Origin: Aliihoeflea aestuarii | GTDB taxonomy: Bacteria; Pseudomonadota; Alphaproteobacteria; Rhizobiales; Rhizobiaceae | DNA length: 64,000 nt | Direction of reading: 5' to 3' | NCBI RefSeq assembly: GCF_024105665.1 | Contig: NZ_JAAAMK010000003.1 | Span: 186,001-250,000, forward strand | Shown: piece after piece, positions 17,009 to 27,773 of the stretch | Layout: each line of letters begins with the position of its first letter | Numbering within the stretch: the first letter of the stretch is position 1 | Translations under genes and position numbers: made by a program | The notes under the pieces: model-generated | What the model was told of the DNA's origin: nothing | What the model saw: only the letters and a program-made list of their open reading frames with translations | The model's database searches: none

Positions 17009-17541
17009 GCCGGCTCCTGCGCGTGGCGTGCGAAAAATTCGGATGGTGGCAGATGCCGATAGACGGGCATCATGCCGTAAGGTTTGAACTCGGCTTCCCC
17101 GTCGCGCCTGGCGCCCAGCTTTTCGGCGACGCGCTGCGAGGGAAGGTTCTCGTTGTCGATGCAGGATATGGCAGTCGTCCATCCGAGATCATGGTAGGCG
17201 AAAGCGAGCGTTCGAGCGGCGGCTTCGCTGGCATATCCCTTGCCTTGAAACTCGGGAAATATGATCCAGCCAATCTCTTGCTCAGGCCAGCCTTCGGGAA
17301 ACCACGGGCCTACAACGCCGATGAAACGGCCGCTTCCCTTTTCCTCGACGGCGAATTCACCGTATCCGCACAAGGTCCACGATCCCGCGATCGTCGCCAG
17401 CGAACGCCATGCGGCCGGGCCGTCTTTGGCTCCACCCACGAAACGAGCCGCATCGGTCGCCGAAAATGCAGCGAATGGCTCGTAATCATCCGGCTTTATT
17501 CCGCGCAACAAGAGGCGTTCGGTTTCCAGCGTCGGGATCAT
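17005..17541 (-). CDS. GNAT family N-acetyltransferase (RimJ/RimL-like)
   Basis: A 178-aa acetyl-CoA dependent acetyltransferase. It opens with the RimJ/RimL pattern LETERLLLRGIKPDDYEPF. It has the acetyl-CoA loop in FQGKGYASEAAARTL (about residues 96-112) and NLPSQRVAEKLGA near the end. The substrate is unknown; relatives acetylate ribosomal proteins or small molecules. It overlaps both ffh and the chorismate-mutase gene by four bases, so it is translationally coupled in this operon. Confidence 0.87.
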   Translation of the reverse strand: MIPTLETERLLLRGIKPDDYEPFAAFSATDAARFVGGAKDGPAAWRSLATIAGSWTLCGYGEFAVEEKGSGRFIGVVGPWFPEGWPEQEIGWIIFPEFQGKGYASEAAARTLAFAYHDLGWTTAISCIDNENLPSQRVAEKLGARRDGEAEFKPYGMMPVYRHLPPSEFFARHAQEPA

Positions 17542-19115
17542 TTCTTCCCGCCTTTCGGCAGGCCCGGCAAGCCGCCAAGTCCCGGAAGACCGCCGCCGCC
17601 GAGGCCCGGCAACCCGCCGCCCATTCCGCCCGGCAATCCTTTGCCGAGACCGGATGCCTGAACCTGCTTCTGCAAGGCTTCGAGCTGCTTGGGGTCCATT
17701 TTCGACAGGTCCGGCATGCCGCCGCCCATTCCACCGAGACCACCCATTCCGCCGAGGCCCATTTTAGAGGCGAGACCGCCCATGGCCGCGCGCATCATGC
17801 CGCCGCCCTTGCCCTTGCCGCCCATGGCTTTCATCATGTCGGCCATCTGGCGATGCATCTTCAGGAGCTTGTTGATCGCGGCGGCGTCGGTGCCGGAGCC
17901 TGCGGCGATGCGCTTCTTGCGCGAATGCTTCAAAAGGTCGGGATTGCCGCGCTCGGCTTTCGTCATCGACTGGATGATGGCGATCTGGCGCGCGAAGGTC
18001 TTGTCGTCGAAACCGGCGGTCGCGATCTGGTCCTTCATCTTGCCCATGCCGGGCATCATGCCCATGATCCCGCCCATGCCGCCCATCTTCTGCATCTGGC
18101 GCAATTGGTCGGCGAGGTCGTTCAGGTCGAACTTGCCCGACTGCATCTTCTTCGCCATCGCCTGCGCCTTTTCGGCGTCGATGGTTTCGGAAGCGCGCTC
18201 GACGAGGCTGACGATGTCGCCCATGCCGAGAATGCGGTCGGCGATGCGCTTGGGGTAGAACTCCTCCAGCGCGTCCATCTTTTCGCCGGTGCCGATCAGC
18301 TTGATCGGCTTGCCGGTGACGGCGCGCATGGAAAGCGCCGCACCACCGCGTCCGTCACCGTCCATGCGGGTCAGGACGAGGCCGGTGATGCCCACGCGGC
18401 TGTCGAAGTTCTGGGCGAGGTTGACGGCGTCCTGGCCGGTCAGTGAATCGGCGACCAGCAGGATTTCATGCGGATTGGCGACCTGGCGGATTTCCGCCAT
18501 CTCGGCCATCAGCGGCTCGTCGATATGGGTGCGGCCGGCGGTGTCGAGGATGACGACGTCGTGGCCGCCGAGGCGAGCGGCCTGAACCGCGCGCCGGGCG
18601 ATGTCGACCGGAGACTGGCCGGCGATGATCGGCAGCGTCGGTACGCTCGTCTGCTCACCAAGCTGGCGCAATTGCTCCTGCGCGGCCGGGCGGCGCGTGT
18701 CGAGCGAGGCCATCAGGACCTTCTTGCCCTGGCGCGCCGTCAGCCGCTTCGCGATCTTGGCCGACGTCGTCGTCTTGCCCGAGCCCTGAAGGCCGACCAT
18801 CATGATCACGACCGGCGCGGGCGCGTTGAGATCGATCGTCTCGCCTTCTGCGCCGAGCATCTCGATCAGTTCGTCATGGACGATCTTGACGACCATCTGG
18901 CCGGGCTTGATCGACTTCAGGACTTCCGCGCCGACCGCCTTCGCCTTGACGCGATCGGTAAAGGAACGGACGACCTCGAGCGCCACGTCGGCCTCGATCA
19001 GCGCGCGGCGCACTTCGCGCAGCGCGGCCGATACGTCTGCTTCCGACAGCGCGCCACGGCCGGTCAGGCCGTTCAGGATCGAACCAAGGCGCTCTTGCAG
19101 GTTTTCGAACATCAT
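17538..19115 (-). CDS. ffh: Signal recognition particle protein Ffh (SRP54)
   Basis: A 525-aa GTPase that binds signal sequences and 4.5S RNA and delivers ribosomes to FtsY at the membrane. The N and G domains show GLQGSGKTTTSAK, DTAGRTHIDE and LTRMDGDGRGGAAL. The C-terminal M domain is rich in methionine and ends in a glycine-rich tail of about 70 residues, longer than in E. coli but usual in this group. ATG codons at 19115 and 19112 are both possible. It heads the operon that ends with rpsP. Confidence 0.97.
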   Translation of the reverse strand: MMFENLQERLGSILNGLTGRGALSEADVSAALREVRRALIEADVALEVVRSFTDRVKAKAVGAEVLKSIKPGQMVVKIVHDELIEMLGAEGETIDLNAPAPVVIMMVGLQGSGKTTTSAKIAKRLTARQGKKVLMASLDTRRPAAQEQLRQLGEQTSVPTLPIIAGQSPVDIARRAVQAARLGGHDVVILDTAGRTHIDEPLMAEMAEIRQVANPHEILLVADSLTGQDAVNLAQNFDSRVGITGLVLTRMDGDGRGGAALSMRAVTGKPIKLIGTGEKMDALEEFYPKRIADRILGMGDIVSLVERASETIDAEKAQAMAKKMQSGKFDLNDLADQLRQMQKMGGMGGIMGMMPGMGKMKDQIATAGFDDKTFARQIAIIQSMTKAERGNPDLLKHSRKKRIAAGSGTDAAAINKLLKMHRQMADMMKAMGGKGKGGGMMRAAMGGLASKMGLGGMGGLGGMGGGMPDLSKMDPKQLEALQKQVQASGLGKGLPGGMGGGLPGLGGGGLPGLGGLPGLPKGGKK

Positions 19116-19358
19116 CCGTCCTTCAGGTCTCGTGCGTCATCGCCCGAGAGGTAGTGCATGCCCAACCGAAACCCAACCGAACAAAGCAAAACGACACCCG
19201 GGGGCGCATGGCGCTGCCGGGTGTTGACCTCCGGGATCCGGCCCTTCCGCATACGGAAAGCGCCCCGGTCGGCTGCTCGGAGTCGGTAACTCGTCGCTTG
19301 AACTGGCGGCTTATTCCCTCAAAAGCCGCACGGAGTCAAGTTTTCGCGGCTCATAAGA
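19116..19358. other. Intergenic region upstream of ffh
   Basis: About 240 bp without a convincing ORF. It must hold the ffh promoter (leftward). An imperfect stem with CACCCGG/CCGGGTG arms is seen around 19195-19223. I looked for an SRP RNA gene here and saw no conserved tetraloop region. Confidence 0.4.
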
Positions 19359-19391
19359 AAACGCCGCCCCGGTCGAACCGGGACGGCGTTT
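19359..19391 (-). terminator. Terminator after the 300-aa membrane protein gene
   Basis: Arms 19359-19372 and 19378-19391 pair over 14 bp with one mismatch. Read leftward, the stem ends in a T-run. It lies 26 bp after the stop of the membrane protein gene. Confidence 0.7.
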
Positions 19392-19416
19392 GCGTCCGAA
19401 GGCGACGCGATCGCTG

Positions 19417-20319
19417 TTACCAGGGGCGGGTCCAGCCCTGCACGACCGTCTGCCGGTCGCGATGATTGCCGCCGGTGACCGCGCCGAAATAGGCACCGGC
19501 TGCACTGATCAGAAGCGAGGCCGCGGTAATGAACGCCGCAACCATGGTCACGCGACGTGCCCGTTCGGCCGTTTCGCGGGCAGTTGCTTCAAGCTCCTGA
19601 GCCTGCGCCCAGAACTGGTCGACGCGCGCCTGTGCCTCAGCCTCGTCGGTGCCCGTCCTGGCCGCGACGACGCTTGCCAGATAGTCACGATCTTCCTGCG
19701 CCAGTTCGCCGTCCGCGACGGCGGTGATCAAGATGCGGCCAACCTCGTCACGCAAGTCCGTGTCGGCTGTGTCTGTCGCCGTGCCGGGCCGAAGCAGCCT
19801 GTCGCTCAGGATGGCATTGGGATCGATATTCTCAGCGAGCGAGGCGGCACCGGATGCCGCACCGCCCACTGCAGACCCGACGGCGTTGGTCGCGGTACCG
19901 AGAACCGCCGAGGCGCTCGAAAATGCCAGAACCGCACCGATCAGAACGCCGAGCCCCCATACGAGAAGGCCATGCGACCCGTCGCGGATATCGGATTCGT
20001 CTTCCGTCGCGTCGTAATTGCGCCGGCGCAGCCGGCCGGCCAGATAACCGCCGGCCATGAAGGCCGACACCTGCACCCATATAAGCCATAGCGCCGCAGC
20101 GATCGCGAAGGCGGCAAGCGAGATTCCGCTGCCCTCGCGGGCCGAGGTCAAGCTGAGACCCAGCGCCGAACCGAAGGCGAGAAGAACGACGGAAATGGCG
20201 GTCGCGAGAACCGCACCGCCGATGATGGCAGGCCAGTCGACATACGATTTTTCGTCGCCCGTGGCGATGGCTGTCGCGCCGACAGGCGGTGTGGGGGTAG
20301 CCCCGTATTCAGGAGTCAT
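19417..20319 (-). CDS. Conserved multi-helix membrane protein (often labelled PhnA-like in rhizobia)
   Basis: A 300-aa inner-membrane protein with hydrophobic segments near residues 30-55, 67-90, 120-160 and 255-285. A soluble acidic stretch (about 185-250) with DGELAQEDRDYLASVVAARTG, resembling a calcium-independent helical domain, lies between. I know similar proteins from rhizobial genomes under the loose name PhnA-like; no function is established. ATG at 20319 has GGAG 8 nt before it. A 24-codon membrane peptide lies 20 bp upstream and both follow a likely EcfG promoter, which suggests a general-stress role. Confidence 0.65.
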   Translation of the reverse strand: MTPEYGATPTPPVGATAIATGDEKSYVDWPAIIGGAVLATAISVVLLAFGSALGLSLTSAREGSGISLAAFAIAAALWLIWVQVSAFMAGGYLAGRLRRRNYDATEDESDIRDGSHGLLVWGLGVLIGAVLAFSSASAVLGTATNAVGSAVGGAASGAASLAENIDPNAILSDRLLRPGTATDTADTDLRDEVGRILITAVADGELAQEDRDYLASVVAARTGTDEAEAQARVDQFWAQAQELEATARETAERARRVTMVAAFITAASLLISAAGAYFGAVTGGNHRDRQTVVQGWTRPW

Positions 20320-20339
20320 CGAGATTCTCCGATCATGGC

Positions 20340-20414
20340 TCAACGAAGGCCCAGAAGCGAAAGGATGAAGAGAACGACCACGACGAGGCCGACGAGATAG
20401 ATGATGCCATGCAT
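20340..20414 (-). CDS. 24-aa single-helix membrane peptide
   Basis: A 24-codon ORF starting at ATG 20414 with GGGAG 10 nt upstream. It encodes a short start (MHGI), one continuous hydrophobic helix rich in Val, Leu and Ile, and a polar end (LLGLR). It is too short for normal gene finders. The ribosome site, the helix and its place 20 bp before a membrane-protein gene support it. Similar tiny helix proteins with the same ending are, to my memory, widespread in Rhizobiales, function unknown. Confidence 0.6.
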   Translation of the reverse strand: MHGIIYLVGLVVVVLFILSLLGLR

Positions 20415-20446
20415 GATGATGCTCCCAATGTTAGTGGCTGCTCATC

Positions 20447-20471
20447 AACACGCCAATTTGCCCTTCGTTCC
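20447..20471 (-). promoter_or_regulatory. Candidate EcfG (general stress sigma) promoter
   Basis: Read leftward: GGAAC (20471-20467), 16 bp, then TGTT (20450-20447). The EcfG consensus of Alphaproteobacteria is GGAAC-N16/17-CGTT, so one base deviates. It lies 33 bp before the 24-aa peptide gene. Confidence 0.5.
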
Positions 20472-20518
20472 CGCCGATGACACAAATTCGCCACGCTGGC
20501 GCCGCCTGCGGGGCTTCC

Positions 20519-21262
20519 TCAGGCGGATTTGGCCTGGATACCTTTCGCCGCCCTGCCCTCGCCCATGTGAAGATAGAGCGGATCGAAAAGGGCAATTTCC
20601 TCCAATTGCTCCAGATTGACGATGGTGAGGAGGCGCCCGTCGAATTTCACGACCCCGCTTTTGCGCAATTGCTGAAGGACTCGGTTGACATGGACGGCGG
20701 ACAGGCCGGTCATCTCAGCCAGATCGCTCTGGCGTAGCGGCAGCCGCACGGTCGGGCCATCCGCCAGGCCGACGGCATGGGCGCGGTGATAGATTTCACA
20801 GAACAGATGCGCGAAGCGTTCGACGGCGGTCCGCTGGCCCATAGAAAGCAGCCATTCCCGCGTGATCGATTCCTCTACGAGGGTTGCCCACCAGAGCGCG
20901 CGCATGATGCGGGGATAGCGGTCGACGACCTCGACCACGCGCTTTTCGGGGATGGTCTTTATCTCGGCCTGCGTCAGCGTCGCGATGGAGTGATCCATGC
21001 GTTTCAGGATGAAGACGCGCAGATCGCAAATGTCACCGGGCACGAAATAGCCCAGTATCTGCCGTCGCCCGTCTGCGAGTGCCTTATAGCGCACCGCGTA
21101 TCCGTCGACGATCAGATTGACGCCTGTCGGGTTGTCTCCCTCCCTGATGATGTCGTGACGCGGGGCGACGACGAGCGGCAGTTCTGACAGGGAATCCAGA
21201 ACCGCACGCTCCTCTTTGTTGAACGAACAAAAATGTTCCAGCTTCCTGACGAGTGCATTCAT
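20519..21262 (-). CDS. Crp/Fnr family transcriptional regulator
   Basis: A 247-aa DNA-binding regulator. The N-terminal cyclic-nucleotide-type beta barrel covers about residues 20-130 (with EGDNPTGVNLIVDGYAVRY). A long dimer helix follows, then a winged helix containing LRQSDLAEMTGLSAVHVNRV near residues 178-197. The N-terminal cysteine cluster of Fnr is absent, so oxygen sensing by an iron-sulfur cluster is unlikely; the effector is unknown. ATG at 21262 fits the family start (MNALVRKLEHF). It is monocistronic, downstream of an IS scar. Confidence 0.88.
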   Translation of the reverse strand: MNALVRKLEHFCSFNKEERAVLDSLSELPLVVAPRHDIIREGDNPTGVNLIVDGYAVRYKALADGRRQILGYFVPGDICDLRVFILKRMDHSIATLTQAEIKTIPEKRVVEVVDRYPRIMRALWWATLVEESITREWLLSMGQRTAVERFAHLFCEIYHRAHAVGLADGPTVRLPLRQSDLAEMTGLSAVHVNRVLQQLRKSGVVKFDGRLLTIVNLEQLEEIALFDPLYLHMGEGRAAKGIQAKSA

Positions 21263-21378
21263 GGGGCCTCCGGCGGAATGTTTTCGCATGATGCTGAAAC
21301 GGAACAGCGCAAGAATGGTTCTGCGCGAAGAGCCGACGGACAATGCCTCGCCTTGCTCAATGGCCTTGCCCCCAGGGT

Positions 21379-21606
21379 GAGCCGTGGACCAATGGACAGG
21401 TCGAGAGGATGAACCGCACCATCAAGGACACCACCGTCAAGCGCCTCTACTACGAAACCACGACCAGCTCCGCAGCCATCTCGCCGACTTCGTCGCAGGC
21501 TCAAGCCCCTCAAGGGCATCACCCCTTACGAGTTCATCCGCAAGGCGTGGACCTCACAGCCCCAACGGTTCACCCTCAATCCGCTCCAGCAAATACCGGA
21601 CCGAAC
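21379..21606 (+). pseudogene. IS481-type transposase remnant (3' end)
   Basis: The sequence encodes the end of an IS481-like DDE transposase broken over three frames. PWTNGQVERMNRTIKDT, with the catalytic Glu region, runs from 21382. HDQLRSHLADFVA is in a second frame from about 21459, and RLKPLKGITPYEFIRKAW in a third from 21497. A few residues between the last two are missing. There is no start, no catalytic Asp pair and no visible inverted end. It is a scar between the Crp gene and ccmG. Confidence 0.8.
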
Positions 21607-21608
21607 AT

Positions 21609-22187
21609 CTACCCGCCCGAACGCGCGCGTTCTATGGCGACCATCAGCCCGTCGCGCATCGATTGCGGCGTGAACGGGCCGACATGCTTGTAGAGGATCG
21701 TGCCGTCCGCGCCGACCAAGAAGGTTTCCGGCACGCCGTAGACACCCCAGTCGATCGCCGTGCGGCCCGACCCGTCGACACCGATCGCATCGTAGGGATT
21801 GCCGAGTTCGGCAAGAAAGTTGCGGGCCTGTTCGGGGCGGTCCTTGTAGTTGAGACCCGCAATGGTCAGCCCCTCATCCTCGGCGAGGTCCATCAGAAGC
21901 GGATGTTCCTGACGGCACGGCGCGCACCAGGAGGCCCAGACATTGACCAGCGTCAGTTCGCCGCCGAACGACGCGCTCTCGATGCCCGGCAGGGGTGAGC
22001 CTTCGAGCGGCGGCAGGCTCGTCTGCGGGGCCGGTGCACCGATCAGAGCGGACGGGACGACCGATGCATCGCGGCCCGACAGAAGCATGATCAGGAAAAC
22101 GCCCGCCAGCCCGAGAAAGAGCGCCAGCGGCACGATTGCCAGAAGCGGCAGGCGGCGGCGCGGGGTTGGTCGACTATCTATGCTCAT
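21609..22187 (-). CDS. ccmG: Cytochrome c maturation thiol:disulfide oxidoreductase CcmG/DsbE
   Basis: A 192-aa periplasmic thioredoxin-like protein anchored by an N-terminal helix (about residues 13-37). It keeps apocytochrome c cysteines and CcmH reduced for haem attachment. The redox motif is WCAPC in VNVWASWCAPCRQEHP, and the family block YGVPETFLVGADG with cis-Pro follows. It overlaps ccmD by 4 bp and ends the ccm operon. An IS481 scar abuts its stop codon. Confidence 0.94.
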   Translation of the reverse strand: MSIDSRPTPRRRLPLLAIVPLALFLGLAGVFLIMLLSGRDASVVPSALIGAPAPQTSLPPLEGSPLPGIESASFGGELTLVNVWASWCAPCRQEHPLLMDLAEDEGLTIAGLNYKDRPEQARNFLAELGNPYDAIGVDGSGRTAIDWGVYGVPETFLVGADGTILYKHVGPFTPQSMRDGLMVAIERARSGG

Positions 22188-22336
22188 TGCGCCGACCTGC
22201 GGCGCACGCCACGCGCTTCGAGATCGGCGAGTTCACGCTTCCGCGCGCGATGGTCGATGAAAAGCCAAAGCGCGATGCTGGCCAGAACCAGAAACGTAAC
22301 CCCATAGGCGGCCGAAACGAAGGCGACATGATTCAT
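22184..22336 (-). CDS. ccmD: Heme exporter protein CcmD
   Basis: A 50-aa small membrane protein with one helix (about residues 8-28) and a basic tail (RARKRELADLEARGVRRR). CcmD stabilises CcmC-CcmE during haem handover and release of holo-CcmE by CcmAB. It overlaps ccmC and ccmG by four bases each (ATGA), which fixes start and stop. Sequence conservation in this family is low, so position is the main evidence. Confidence 0.9.
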   Translation of the reverse strand: MNHVAFVSAAYGVTFLVLASIALWLFIDHRARKRELADLEARGVRRRSAQ

Positions 22337-23097
22337 GACGCGCCTCCATCGGCGCGCCGCGCGGCAAGGCGGCGCATGGCCGAGACGCGGCGACGCCAGA
22401 TTTCTGTGCGCATCGCGGTCAGGTGAAATGCGAGGAAAAGCACAGTGAAACCCGCGGCCATGACGAGCAGCGGCCAGAGCATCGAGGAGTGGATCGTTGG
22501 TCCGTCGAGCCGGATGACCGAGGCCGGCTGATGCAGCGTGTTCCACCAGTCAACCGAGAACTTGATGATCGGAATGTTGACGAAACCGACCAGCGTGACG
22601 ATGGCAGCCGCTTTCGCGGAACGCCCCGGATCGTCGAGCGCGCGAGTGAGTGCGATGATGCCGAGATACATCAGGAACAGGACGAAGACGGAAGTGAGCC
22701 GCGCGTCCCAGACCCACCACGTCCCCCACATGGGCTTGCCCCAGATCGAGCCGGTGGCGAGCGCCAGAAGCGTGAACGCCGCGCCGAGCGGGGCGGCCGC
22801 CTTCAGCGCCACATCGGCCAGCGGATGCCGCCAGACCAGCGTGCCGAGCGCCGAGATCGCCATGATCGAGTAGCACATCATGGACAACCACGCGAAGGGC
22901 ACATGGATATACATGATGCGCACGGTGATGCCCTGCTGGTAATCCTCCGGCGCCGTGAAGCTCATATAGAGACCGACGCCGAGCAGGATCGCGGCGAGCG
23001 CATAGGCGAACGGGATCAGCCTGTCCGCCAGCGCGATGAAACGCGTCGGATTGGCAAGATCGGTCAGCCGCGTGGCGGAAACGCTCGTATCGCTCAT
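22333..23097 (-). CDS. ccmC: Heme lyase/transfer protein CcmC
   Basis: A 254-aa protein with six helices and the periplasmic tryptophan-rich signature GTWWVWDARLTS near residues 126-137, where haem is bound and passed to CcmE. Histidines before and after it (YIHVPFAW and NTLHQPAS) are the expected axial ligands. The length is normal. It lies 75 bp after ccmB and overlaps ccmD. Confidence 0.95.
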   Translation of the reverse strand: MSDTSVSATRLTDLANPTRFIALADRLIPFAYALAAILLGVGLYMSFTAPEDYQQGITVRIMYIHVPFAWLSMMCYSIMAISALGTLVWRHPLADVALKAAAPLGAAFTLLALATGSIWGKPMWGTWWVWDARLTSVFVLFLMYLGIIALTRALDDPGRSAKAAAIVTLVGFVNIPIIKFSVDWWNTLHQPASVIRLDGPTIHSSMLWPLLVMAAGFTVLFLAFHLTAMRTEIWRRRVSAMRRLAARRADGGAS

Positions 23098-23172
23098 GGT
23101 CCCTCACATAGCTTCAAGCGGGAAGCGGCGCAATTCGCTGCCGATCAACCTGCCGTGCGTGATGTCGTCGCG

Positions 23173-23838
23173 TCAGTCGCTCGCCGATTTCAGCGCGAGC
23201 GCGGCGGCGAACGGGCCGATCACGGCGAAGAACAGCGTCAGGGCGCACAGGATCAGGAACGGCGGCAGGAAAGGCTGCGGATCGTTCGCCGCGCCATAGG
23301 CCGCCGATACCCCGAAGATCAGCACCGGGATGACGAGCGGCAGGACCAGCACCGACACGAGCAGCCCGCCGCGCGGCAAGGCGACGGCGACCGCCGCACC
23401 CACCGCGCCGATGAAGGCGATGGCCGGGGTTCCGGCGAGCAGTGTGGCCGATGTCGCGAAGATCGCGACCGGTTCCATGTTCATGAACAGCCCGAGCAGC
23501 GGCGAGGCGACGACGAGCGGCAGAATGCTCGCGGTCCAGTGGGCAAGGCATTTCACGAAGACGGTGAGGGCAAGCATGTGGCGGGTGTCGCCAAGGATCA
23601 GGAGGTCGAGCGAGCCGTCCTCCCGGTCGGCCTGAAAGAGCCGGTCGAGACCGAGCAATCCGGCGAGCAGCGCGCCGATCCACAGCATGGCCGGGCCGAT
23701 GCGCGCGAGAAGATTGAGGTCCGGGCCGACGCCGAAGGGCACCACCGCGACGACGGCAAGAAAGAACAGGACGCCCACCAGCGCACCGCCGCCAGCGCGA
23801 ATGCCGAGACGTATGTCGCGGATGAAGAGGGCTAGCAT
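23173..23838 (-). CDS. ccmB: Heme exporter protein CcmB
   Basis: A 221-aa inner-membrane protein of six helices, partner of the ATPase CcmA. CcmAB uses ATP to release holo-CcmE from CcmC-CcmD. It shows the N-terminal cytoplasmic start (IRDIRLGIRAGGGAL) and the block DREDGSLDLLILG. A 204-bp gap with a long inverted repeat separates it from ccmA, which is unusual for this tightly packed operon. Confidence 0.93.
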   Translation of the reverse strand: MLALFIRDIRLGIRAGGGALVGVLFFLAVVAVVPFGVGPDLNLLARIGPAMLWIGALLAGLLGLDRLFQADREDGSLDLLILGDTRHMLALTVFVKCLAHWTASILPLVVASPLLGLFMNMEPVAIFATSATLLAGTPAIAFIGAVGAAVAVALPRGGLLVSVLVLPLVIPVLIFGVSAAYGAANDPQPFLPPFLILCALTLFFAVIGPFAAALALKSASD

Positions 23839-23875
23839 GAGGGTACACCCCGGCCAACGCGCTTTACGACGCCCC

Positions 23876-24018
23876 CCTCTGTCCTGCCGGACATCTCCCC
23901 TGTAACGGGGGAGATCACGCTCTTCCTGTCCCCGCCTTTGCGGCGATCGGAGTGCTGTCGAAGCGAATGACGTGCTTGATCTCCCCCCTTGCGGGGGAGA
24001 TGTCCGGCAGGACAGAGG
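23876..24018. repeat. Long inverted repeat between ccmA and ccmB
   Basis: Perfect 25-bp arms (23876-23900 and 23994-24018) flank 93 bp. Next to each arm is a small hairpin of the TCTCCCC/GGGGAGA type. The motif (CTGTCCTGCCGGACATCTCC) matches a palindromic element I know from rhizobial intergenic regions. It fills the gap between two genes of one operon. Confidence 0.8.
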
Positions 24019-24042
24019 AGCGCGCGAAGAAGTATCGTCATT

Positions 24043-24642
24043 TCAGCGGTCGCCCATCACCAGGCTCGTTGCCCCCTCGATCCCGAGCGGGATATGCGTC
24101 GCGGCGACGATGATTCCGCCATCCTCCAGATGCGCCGCCATCAGCGCGGCGAAGCGGCGTTCGGAGCGGGCGTCGAGGCCGGCGGTCGGCTCGTCGAGCA
24201 GCCAGACCGGGCGATAGCTGACGAGCAGCTTCGCGATGGAGACGCGCCGCCTTTGCCCGGTGGAAAGATAGCCGAAAGGCAGATGCCCGAGATCGGCCAG
24301 CCCGACCTCGTCCAGCGCTTCTTCGTTGGTCAAAAACGGTTCGCCATGGAAGTCGCGCCAGAAATCGAGATTCTCGTTGACGGATAGCGCCGTCTTCATC
24401 GCGTTCTGGTGGCCGAGATAATGCGCGGCGGACGCGACCTGCTCGTCTTCAGCGCCTTCCAGCCGCACAGCGCCGGACGCAGAAGGCAACAAACCGGCGA
24501 CGACGCGCAAAAGCGTCGACTTGCCCGACCCGTTCTCACCCGTGACGACAAGCGCCTCGCTTTGTCCCAGCGCGAAGTCGACCGGGCCGAACACGGGTTC
24601 GCCGCCGCGTTCGCCGCACAATGCCTCGGCAATCAGCCGCAT
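24043..24642 (-). CDS. ccmA: Heme exporter ATP-binding protein CcmA
   Basis: A 199-aa ABC ATPase. It shows Walker A (GENGSGKSTLL), the signature YLSTGQRRRVSIAKLL and Walker B WLLDEPTAGLD. With CcmB it powers release of haem-loaded CcmE in cytochrome c maturation. ATG at 24642 is chosen; TTG at 24660 would add six residues. It is the first gene of the leftward ccm operon and is divergent from acnA, with promoters for both in the 263-bp gap. Confidence 0.93.
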   Translation of the reverse strand: MRLIAEALCGERGGEPVFGPVDFALGQSEALVVTGENGSGKSTLLRVVAGLLPSASGAVRLEGAEDEQVASAAHYLGHQNAMKTALSVNENLDFWRDFHGEPFLTNEEALDEVGLADLGHLPFGYLSTGQRRRVSIAKLLVSYRPVWLLDEPTAGLDARSERRFAALMAAHLEDGGIIVAATHIPLGIEGATSLVMGDR

Positions 24643-24905
24643 CCTGATACTTTCCGCCAATTATCTTTACTGCGGCGATTTTTGCCCGCCCGCTACTCTG
24701 GAACTCTTATAAGAAATTCTCTATAGAACCGGCAACCACGCCAGCGGTCGGCGTGTGGACCAAATTTGCGCCGAGCCAGCGCGCGTGCCGCCTTGAACGG
24801 CCGGGTTGCGGGGTGACGGACAGCGGAAATGACCGTACCCGCACCTTTGCGCGTGATGCACACTGGCGTTCGTCCCCTCTCGGTACCGACAGTTAGGGAA
24901 CGCCC

Positions 24906-27599
<2,694 letters not shown>

Positions 27600-27630
27600 G
27601 CGCGTCGCGCCTCTGCAATTTCGAACGAAG

Positions 27631-27656
27631 GCCGGGGCGTTCGCGCCCCGGCTTTT
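27631..27656 (+). terminator. Rho-independent terminator of acnA
   Basis: A 9-bp GC stem (27631-27639 and 27644-27652), a UUCG-type loop and TTTT directly after, 31 bp past the acnA stop. Confidence 0.92.
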
Positions 27657-27773
27657 CTCTTGGAAGTCATTGCAAGGCTCACCCGAACGTTACTTTCCGT
27701 TGACCTGCGGCAATGCCTAACCTTATGTCGATTGCGGCAGCGCCATTCCGGCCCTGCCTGAACCGGATCGATC

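Noticed and set aside
19116-19358. Possible SRP (4.5S) RNA gene upstream of ffh
   Set aside because: The conserved internal loop and GGAA tetraloop region of SRP RNA were not found on either strand.
22423-23835. 470-codon plus-strand frame
   Set aside because: Antisense to ccmC and ccmB; the translation is almost only charged residues and shows no domain.
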